Shown here in pieces: positions 56,644-64,000 of a DNA stretch of 64,000 nucleotides. Position 1 is the first letter of the stretch, and each line of letters starts with the position of its first letter. Below the pieces are notes generated by a model. The model was not told where the DNA came from. It saw only the letters and a program-made list of their open reading frames with translations, and searched no databases. The DNA is from Cladobotryum mycophilum (lineage: Eukaryota > Ascomycota > Sordariomycetes > Hypocreales > Hypocreaceae), in NCBI GenBank assembly GCA_036429605.1, contig JAVFKD010000010.1, positions 1,302,001 through 1,366,000 of the forward strand. The letters are read 5' to 3'. The position numbers and the translations under genes were made by a program.

Positions 56644-57391
56644 CTAGACGCATGTTTGAGAAATAGAAAACCAGTCATTGACGTCTGCTTCCGCGGCAAA
56701 TTATAATGTACTTTTTATTCCTTTCGATTTCAGTTCTATATACATGTAGTTAAACCTTCATATAAATGTGGACTAGTAGACTACGGAGGCGACCAGATTG
56801 TGAACCTTGTTCAGGGATTACCTTAGGATATGTCTAACTATTGTATGACGGGCTTCCATTTTGCCCAACGCATATCGGAAATTTAGAGTAGTTTCATTAG
56901 GGTACTAGGGGTGATTCGTGCAAAGTAAGGACCTCATTGCATGTCCCTTCCAGATGGCCTCGACGCGACCACCTGCTGACAGCCCGACGCATGGGATGGA
57001 GGCAATGATATAATGATCTTGTGAGCCTACTGCTGTTTTTGAAGATGATAAAGCCGAAAGTATGAGGCAATACGATTCTAATCAGGCGGCCATCCGTGGA
57101 GATTACTTGACACACACCCGAAGTAACTACTGCACCTGCTTGGCCAGGTCGTACGGCAAATGTTTACACCGCCAACTTCGATGCTACGTTATTGAAGCCA
57201 GAGTGGGTACAGCCGCAAAAGGCTTCGCCCACCGAGGTGATATCCTTGTCAAGGCGGATGAGAATGTATTTAAATAACTCCCATCCAAGAAGCACCGACT
57301 ATAAGGCCCTATAACTTAACACTACCAAAAACTTTATCGCCTAAACCGTTGCATCCTCAAAATCTTCCTTTATTCGTACCAACAGATTATC
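56644..57391. other. Intergenic DNA
   Basis: A 71-codon frame at 57062-57277 has no support. No gene is called. Confidence 0.45.
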
Positions 57392-58731
57392 ATGGAGTAC
57401 CTTTTTGCCTTGGCAAAGCTTGCCCACGCACTCCCTGAATTAGACTTTTCCCCCAATGCCAAAGCCTCTCGTTGTCAACACTCAATGCAGCTCTTTCTCA
57501 TCTGGAGGAGAAAAGAGGTATCATCGCTGAAACCCCATCTACACCAGGCGAGTGTTTCTACAGACTAGATTCCGCAATACTCCAAAATCCATCGCATACA
57601 CCTTTACTTTTTATAGAAGGAACAAAATCGTCTCATATCAATGGGTATACCGCTCATATTTCAGCCTTATTGGGGGCAGTTGTTGCAATCCGCCTTTCTC
57701 CAAGCATACATTTTCCCGAATACGAACACGGAGTCCCTTATCAAGAAAACATTCTCACCGCAATCTTTTTCGTCTTAATTGGTAAAGTGGCAAATCGCTT
57801 GCACTGCTCATTGCCCAAACTCTCCAATTACTTACCTGGTGCGGAGTGTCGAGTGATGGACCAATTGGCTACTATTCTCACCTATCGTTCGCAAAATCCA
57901 ATCCTTGCTAGATACCAAGGTCTACCGACGAATTCTTCTATCACAGGGTTTCACCCGTCATACCATATTGCTTCAAGGACTATTCATCTCCAACCTCCCG
58001 CTTCGAACGCATCCGTTTTGGGAACCCATTCTATAAGCACGTTAAACATGGAAACTCTACATCCGACTCCGAGCGCCCCAAAAGCTCGCAAGTTAAACCC
58101 CACATCAAAAGGTCACAACACAAACCCCAGATCAGCAGCCAGTAGGCCAAAAAAGCCTACTCCAAACGCCGAAACTTCAGGCATGAACATCACGAGCTCT
58201 GGCAGTCACAACCCCGAGACAGCAGCTAGCACTTCAAATGATCCCGCTCCGAATGTCTACCCTTCGATCATAACTGTCTCAAATTATTGCAAGCCAAGCC
58301 CCAAACCAAAACCTAGTACTACAAATTCTCTAACCCTGGATGTTCCGACCACGGCTACGGCCGTCCCAAAGTCGCGCAGTCCAAGTCCCATTAGAACTCC
58401 AAACAATCCGAATTTGAAAGTGCTACCTTCGGTAATTTCCACCTTGAGAGATCTAAGCCCGAACTCCAATTCGGGATCCCGCACTCCAAACGCAGGATCC
58501 CAAAAGCGCCGCGCTGCCGACTTGGAAATCGACCATAATGAAATGGAACGCGACGCTGAACGCGGGGAAGGTTGTGTAACTGATATTAGCACTGTCGATT
58601 CAGAACCGCACTCGAAAAGGAGGAAACAAGGCCTTCCTGATGACGACTTGTCGGGAGGTCGTTCTAGCAGGAAGCCGTCAGATGATGGCAGCTCAACACT
58701 TCGCTCATCTGGTATTCAGAATGAAGATTAA
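57392..58731 (+). CDS. Hypothetical protein with disordered C-terminal half, one apparent frameshift
   Basis: ATG at 57392 (MEYLFALAKLAHALPELDFS). The frame changes at a C5 run, 57450-57454; one more base joins it to the long frame that starts SLSLSTLNAAL and gives 446 aa. Residues 30-170 are an ordered domain (GYTAHISALLGAVVAIRL, ENILTAIFFVLIGKVANRLH). Residues 190-446 are Ser/Pro/Asn-rich with irregular repeats (NP, TPN, SPSP), then KRR and an acidic tail, as in nuclear or scaffold proteins. If the break is real, translation could start at the ATG at 57472 instead. No family is recognised. Confidence 0.5.
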
Positions 58732-59090
58732 AAGGGCGTGGGAGATGATATCAGAGGTTTGACCCCTCAACCCCTCTACGTGGGGTTAGTGGGGGAGTTT
58801 AGTTTGTAACAAATTACGCAGGCAGGCAGCTGGCTCACATCGAGCTTCTGAAGAAATCGGATACGGCTTCCTCGTTGTCATTACCATAAACCTTGATTTC
58901 ATATGTAAAAGGTTGGGAAGTATTTGAAAATGAGAGAATTAAAAGGAATTGGTTATATTAATAATTAGCATACATAAATTTCTAGTATACTCAAGAATGC
59001 CATCCATCCAGTTTTCCCTGCATCAACACATTTCCTCATAGCTTGTAGATAATCAACTCTCCCCTGTAAAAATTTTCCCGCGCTGGCAGC
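58732..59090. other. Intergenic DNA
   Basis: No gene is seen. A hairpin-like CCCCTCTACGTGGGG lies at about 58775. Confidence 0.45.
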
Positions 59091-59613
59091 TGTTATGGCC
59101 TGTTAGCGCAGCGGGGTAATTTTGCAGGTCAACTAGCCTGTCTCTCCGCTAGGGCCTAACTGACCCTAACAGCGCAAAAAGAGGAAGGGATTCGGAGAGC
59201 TTCACCTTCCTCGAGAGCTGGCGTCACAGCCCGCGCAGCTCTGCTGCCAACACGTTGCCTCGCAAGAGGCACAGCCGACACTCTGCCCCGTAAGGGGTTA
59301 ATAGCCTCGTATGAGACAACCACTTCTCTGCCTCGCAAGAGGTACACCGTCTCGTTAGAGACATCGCCAACACGTCGCCTCGCAAGAGGCCAGCCGACGC
59401 ATTGCCTTGCAAGAGGCACACCGGCCGTAGCCTGCCCCAAGTCACTTGCCAGACCCCGTCAAGGGTCTAGCAACCAATACTCAGGTTTTTCCCCTCCGTA
59501 AGGAGGGTTTTTCATCCTGGTGCTCAAAGCTTGAAGCCCTAGGCTTCTAATTTCTCTTTTGTAACTAGTACCACGCCCAAGCACAGCTCTCGCTAGCGCC
59601 GGCCGTCATAACA
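59091..59613. repeat. Array of GNRA-capped hairpins within TGTTATG...CATAACA ends
   Basis: A 523-bp stretch bounded by TGTTATGGCC and GGCCGTCATAACA. Inside are about nine short stems, most closed by a four-base GNRA or GNNA loop: GCCTC-GCAA-GAGGC (59257, 59331, 59377, and 59404 with a wobble pair), CCCC-GTAA-GGGG (59286), CTC-GTAT-GAG (59306), GTCTC-GTTA-GAGAC (59349) and CCCTCC-GTAA-GGAGGG (59492); also AGACCC/GGGTCT (59451) and GAAGCC/GGCTTC (59533). Stems differ in compensating ways. A Pol III A-box match lies at 59103. The TG...CA ends also fit a solo LTR, but no target duplication is visible. Confidence 0.55.
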
Positions 59614-59802
59614 TTCCACTGGGAATATATACATGACGTAAATAAGGCAATCAATCAATCCATGCCGTTAATTGCGGCCCATCTAGTGCTGGTAGCTGTA
59701 TCCTGGACTCTCGCGGATTGCAAAGCAGCGGCCTAATGCACTGAACCGACTGCTTGGAGCGATGCTAGTTTTCGAACCCGAACAGCGGATCACAGCGAAG
59801 AA

Positions 59803-60108
59803 GTGTTACGAGCAATGTCAAACGTTCCTCGGAATGAAGGACCCAGCCCCCGGTGTAGCATTACCCGCTGGCGAATGCGGCAAATGTCCAATTGCGTCAT
59901 AGCCAAGCCAGCCAATGAGCCAAAGCTGTGTCCAGCCTTCCCGGTGCCGCTACAGTATGGCACTGGAGATGCTGGAGACAAACATAATTGGTACTGGAGG
60001 CTATATTTTCTTGACTCCGGAGAGCCAAGACTAGGTCTAGCGCCGGAGATATCGCTAAATATTCCGGGAGATCTAGATGAATTGGAAGATATTATTTTAG
60101 CAGGTTGA
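59803..60108 (+). CDS. Possible hypothetical protein or fragment, 101 aa
   Basis: The second half reads as coding (HNWYWRLYFLDSGEPRLGL, then PEISLNIPGDLDELEDIILAG). The first half is less convincing and could contain a 50-nt intron ending CATAG near 59903. No family is recognised. Confidence 0.33.
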   Translation: MLRAMSNVPRNEGPSPRCSITRWRMRQMSNCVIAKPANEPKLCPAFPVPLQYGTGDAGDKHNWYWRLYFLDSGEPRLGLAPEISLNIPGDLDELEDIILAG

Positions 60109-60239
60109 GAAGGAAGTAGCTTGAGGCTTTTGAGCGAGGGAGCTGGGTCGGTATTTTTTTCAGGATGTCTGTTTATGTCATTGCCATAGGAATAAAGCGC
60201 TTATTGCGTATGTTTATAAGGTTATTCGTAGTGGCTATA

Positions 60240-60454
60240 GCTTGTAGATTTCTATGTCTCCTCCATAAATTACTGGTAATAATAAGAATTAAGATCGTTT
60301 TCAAGGTATATTCTGGGTATATTCTACTGGTACCTCTGTAATCATCTCGCACAATACGGCTGCAAAAACTACTAGTAATAACCGGAGGCACTAAGAAGTT
60401 ACTAGCAATGGGATTGAGTCTGGGTACCTGCGGATTATACTACGGAGTATGGAG
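60240..60454. repeat. Dispersed TACTRGTA motif cluster, left part
   Basis: TACTGGTA/TACTAGTA-type octamers recur here and in the flank to the right of the Fot element, so the transposon probably landed inside one such cluster. Confidence 0.5.
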
Positions 60455-62342
60455 TAACGTAATCCATAAGCGAGTGGTACACACAAGCGAGTGGTGCACC
60501 CCACCTAGTACACCATTTAGAAGAAAATAAAACCAACTCTTCGTAGCTTTTTTCTACGCCCTTCTATTAAAAATATATTAAATAATTATTATAATAGTAT
60601 TAGATAAAGATGTACCTTTCTTACCTTCTTAAATTTCTTTACAGGTTCGTATATTATGGCCAGTCTTGCTGCACTTGCTACAGCGCGGAGCTTTCGTACG
60701 AGCAGACCCTCCTTGCCGTCTCTCTTGCTCTAGTTGCTCATTTATATCCCTTTGATCCAATTGATCTATTCCTTCTTGAATAGTAAATGTGCCTCCAAGT
60801 CGTATGCGAGTTTTTTTGCTCTGCGGCGCTTGCTTAATGCCTCATTTGCTGCACGAAGTTCAGAGACCTCTTCGCGTAAAAATGCCACTTGATGCATAAT
60901 TGCCGTTGCTCCCTTTGTAAATTGGTCAATCGCATTTAACATTGAAGTTGGAGAGCTATCTTGATGAGCGGCAATACAATTCTTTATATGCTCTGACTGT
61001 GAGTTAGCCTCGTGTGCGTTTTTTGGTGTTTTTGAGACCCAAGGCTGTACGGGCTTAGGCAGCGTTTTTGGAGGTGTTAATGTTCGTAATTCTATATCAA
61101 GCATCGAAAGAACCCTCTGTGGATTAAATGGTAATAGACCAGCTCCTGAAAAACCTCCTGTAATATTCTTCTCGTTGATTGTAACAAAGAATGTCGTATG
61201 AAAAGCACAGAGGAAGTCAACCTTGCTGATGTGCGTAATATGCATACGCATTAACTTCTCAATTTGCCGACCGTATGCCTGCTTCAATGGCCCAAAACAA
61301 CCAACATCCAATGGCTGAAGGATATGCGAGGAATGCGGAGGCATACAGACTGTAATAATCTTATGCTCCTTGCAATAGAGCTCAAATGCCGTTGAGTGGT
61401 GGCTCTCGTGGCCATCAAGGATAAGCATTCGATAGATCCCTTTTGTACGAGAAGCTGTATGACGATCAAAATGCTTAATCCAATCTAAGCCAACCTCATT
61501 GGTAGTCCAGCCATTCTCTGTTGTTGCAATACGCCAATCTGCTGGAAGATTACACTCTCGATACCAATTCTCAAGATGGTATTGTGCAGCAAGGATAATG
61601 AGTGGTGGTATTGCCCAGCCCATTGCATTGACGCCTTGGATTACAGTTGCCCACTCCCGATTGCCAGGCTGGGATAATTTCGTCTTTTTAAGGCCTTCTG
61701 AAGTCGTAACCACCATGCCTGGAAAGATAATACCCATCATGAAGCCAGTCTCATCAAAGTTATAGAGATCATCATCAAGGACCCCATATTTGGCCTTTAT
61801 ATTCCGTACAAGTGCAAACCAATTGCTTATAAGCTTTGGATCTTCACATTGAGCTCTTTGATAGTCGTATTTGCGAGCCCAGCGTGTACGGAGCTTTGGC
61901 TGGCGTTTAACGAAGTTTGATGCCCAGTTTTTGCCAACTGGTGGCGCGTCGCGTACGCGCAGTAAATGATTGGCCATTTCTTCAACACCACGCAATCTAA
62001 GAGAAAATAATCTTACAGATAGATCAATTATATGCTCAACTATAGCCTCTTCTTCTGATTTTGTAAGATTCATTGAATTGGCTCTTGTATCGCATCTTGA
62101 TGGTGTACCAGCGCGACGCCGACTAAGAGTCATACAACTAACATTGTAGATTTTTGCTACAGCTCTAAGACTTAAATTTGGGTCTTTTTGAAGAGATTGA
62201 AGGGCAAGAGAGATCCTATTCTCATTTGAAAGTGTTGCCATAATAGATGGTAGAGGAATTTAATGTATAGTGATAGAGGTAGATATGGCTATTAAGGGTG
62301 TACCACTCGCTTGTGTGTACCACTCGCTTATGGATTACGTTA
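60455..62342. mobile_element. Fot1/Pogo-type transposon with TA target duplication
   Basis: The element is 60457-62340 (1884 bp). Both ends begin ACGTAATCCATAAGCGAGTG and match for about 39 bases before one difference. TA flanks each side. The terminal repeat holds an internal direct repeat of AAGCGAGTGG. It contains one transposase gene on the minus strand. Confidence 0.93.
60629..62241 (-). CDS. Fot1/Pogo (DDE_1) transposase with C-terminal zinc knuckle
   Basis: The frame from 62241 reads 491 aa to a TAG at 60766. Residues 20-50 are a helix-turn-helix (LSLRAVAKIYNVSCMTLSRR), followed by a CENP-B-type DNA-binding part. The catalytic core has FDETGF, LDGHESHH and QPLDVGCFGPLK for the three acidic residues. 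Near the end an A7 run (plus-strand T at 60811-60817) shifts the frame: with eight A the protein continues KKTRIRLGGTFTIQEGIDQ, ending in a CCHC zinc knuckle (CSKCSKTGHNIRTC) and a TAA at 60629, exactly 537 aa. This C-terminus is usual for fungal Fot-type transposases, so the short end is probably an assembly error. Confidence 0.92.
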
Positions 62343-62860
62343 GTAATTGTGTATTTAAGTTACTAGTCATCCGTTTTACGCGTCCGGGTTCTACTGGTAA
62401 TGTGATGGATTACTCTGTAGTTACTAGTTATTAGGCTAGTAATGCCGGGTTTACTGGTACTCATTTTAGCCCAATTGCTAGTAGCTGATGAATGCTGGTA
62501 ACCACTGAGAAGCGGGTACTGGTATCCTACAGGTACTGCTAACTTAGACGGCGCTATTACTGGTAAAACAGTCCTGCCCATTAGCAATTACCAGTACTCC
62601 CACACTTCAGTTACTAGTACTACTAGACAACAGTCTGCAATTACTAGTACTAATATATAAGAATACCTAGTTACCAGCATTGATGTGCATCTATCTTTCT
62701 ATACTAATAAGTCTACCCAGCCATACGTTCAAAGCCCATAAAAGATTACTAGTAAATCAAGCTGTAGTCTATACAAAAAAAAGTGCAGAGGTACTGGTAT
62801 ACTGTCCCTTGCCTTAGACCAAAGATTAATGGCTGACTTGCTGGTAATGTATTACTCTGT
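62343..62860. repeat. Dispersed TACTRGTA motif cluster, right part
   Basis: About 17 close variants of TACTAGTA or TACTGGTA occur on both strands in 500 bp (for example at about 62362, 62391, 62416, 62451, 62516, 62557, 62610, 62640, 62745 and 62790). The spacing is irregular. There is no coding capacity. Confidence 0.6.
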
Positions 62861-62947
62861 GTAAAGGTTCAGTACTCTAGAGGGAGGTATTGCCCCAAAT
62901 AAAACATGAACGAGGTATTGTACGAACCCCAACCAGGTTGAAAAAAC

Positions 62948-63058
62948 GACCCTCGGCGGTTACATCACCACAGGCCGGAAATAAGACCCTCGGCGGCTAC
63001 GTGGTGCCAGGTCGAAAATAAGACCCTTGGTGGCTACGAAATTTTGACAATTGCATGT
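62948..63058. repeat. Three 37-bp tandem repeats
   Basis: Units begin GACCCTYGGYGGYTAC at 62948, 62985 and 63022; the third is diverged after 16 bases. Confidence 0.85.
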
Positions 63059-63224
63059 AGGCCAACACCGATCAGTCCTCTGTACTTAAACACTCGCTCA
63101 TCCTGCGTTCCCCCACCCTTCTCAAGCATCTCAGACATATAAAGTTCCTAATATTAATTAAAGCTTTTTTAGGGAATGAATCTATTACATTAGATAGATG
63201 CTTCTTTCCATATATCCACCAATC

Positions 63225-63800
63225 TCACCCACTAAATTCCATCTACCAAATCTCATCTACCAAATCACGCTTACCAAATCCCATCTACTAAATCTCATCT
63301 GCTAAATCCCATCCGCTAAATCTCATCCACTAAATCTCATCTACTAAATCCCATCCATCAAATCTCATCCACTAAATCCCATCCGCTAAATCTCATCTAC
63401 TAAATCCCATCCATTAAATTTCATCCACTAAATCCCATCCGCTAAATCTCATCCGCTAAATCTCATCCACCAAATCCCATCTACCAAATCCCATCCACCA
63501 AATTTCATCCACCAAATTTCATCCACTAAATCCCATCCGCTAAATTTCATCCGCTAAATCTCATCTACCAAATCTCATCCACTAAATCCCATCCACCAAA
63601 TCTCATCTACCAAATCTCATCCACTAAATCCCATCCACTAAATCTCATCTACCAAATCTTATCCACTAAATCTCATCCACCAAATCCCATCTACCAAATC
63701 TCATCCACCAAATCCCATCTACCAAATCCCATCCACTAAATCTCATCCACTAAATCCCATCCACTAAATCTCATCCGCTAAATCTCATCTACTAAATCCA
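63225..63800. repeat. 15-bp minisatellite, about 38 copies
   Basis: The unit is CATCYRCYAAATCYC with variation mainly C/T and A/G at four positions. The plus strand is nearly free of G. It ends in AT-rich DNA that runs to the window edge. Confidence 0.95.
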
Positions 63801-64000
63801 TATATTTATTAATTTGCATCTACAAAATCTATATCTATTATATCCGCAAATTACAGAGTATAATCCCTTAAATCACTCTAATAGAGACACCATCTATCTA
63901 TACATCCATTATCAAGATTATTAATAAACATTATCTTTCACATCTCCTTATCCATACATTACCAAATCCCACTTATATATATAAAAATTTAATAAAAAGG
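63801..64000. other. AT-rich tail
   Basis: No gene is seen up to the end of the window. Confidence 0.5.

Noticed and set aside
59156..59440. Minus-strand frame with repeated PLARQRVG
   Set aside because: The repetition comes from the GCCTCGCAAGAGGC hairpins; there is no start context or family.
59102..59790. tRNA or SINE from an A-box at 59103 and a B-box-like TTCGAACCC at 59771
   Set aside because: The boxes are on opposite strands and far apart, and no cloverleaf can be drawn.
63225..63800. CRISPR-like regular repeats
   Set aside because: Units are contiguous 15-mers without spacers, in a fungal nuclear context; it is a minisatellite.

Overview
The window is nuclear DNA of a filamentous ascomycete. 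Genes carry short introns (46-90 nt typical) with GTRNGT donors, CTAAC/CTGAC branch points and YAG acceptors. The Mdm10 and SmE proteins look most like those of Sordariomycetes (my recollection of the family, no search run); I would not name a genus.

Layout. (1) 1-6.2 kb: gene-poor DNA with microsatellites. (2) 6.2-8.7 kb: two minus-strand hypothetical genes, one a PD-(D/E)XK-like protein broken by a TAG, next to an ankyrin relic. (3) 9.8-27.7 kb: core block with SmE of the spliceosome, Mdm10 of ERMES/SAM, a ZIP zinc transporter with repeated CAAGGT motifs in its promoter, ribosomal protein S19, a multi-pass membrane protein, a fungal cytidine-deaminase-fold protein and a PXB/DUF3818 lipid-trafficking-type protein. 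(4) 28-64 kb: accessory block with a decayed ankyrin-SPRY gene, a chromodomain protein, a NACHT-WD40 NLR of the HET-E/HNWD type with 13 nearly identical repeats, a C2H2 zinc-finger protein, many small spliced orphan genes, a complete hAT transposon interrupted by a hairpin MITE, a Fot1/Pogo transposon with matching long terminal repeats, several hairpin elements, an array of GNRA-capped hairpins and a long 15-bp minisatellite.

How it fits together. The core block is housekeeping. The accessory block has the usual content of a rapidly evolving fungal compartment: recognition receptors, orphan genes and transposons nested in one another. Several of its small genes are too short or too spliced to show as long ORFs and were assembled here from splice signals.

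A pattern crosses the window: at least seven coding breaks sit at a run of five G/C where six would keep the frame, plus one A7 where eight would. In each case adding one base makes the whole spliced frame divide exactly by three. This suggests homopolymer under-calling in the assembly, so frameshifts at such runs should not be read as pseudogenes without checking. Other breaks are of a different kind: two TAG codons in CpA-to-TpA context, a non-homopolymer insertion in the NLR, and the MITE in the hAT transposase.
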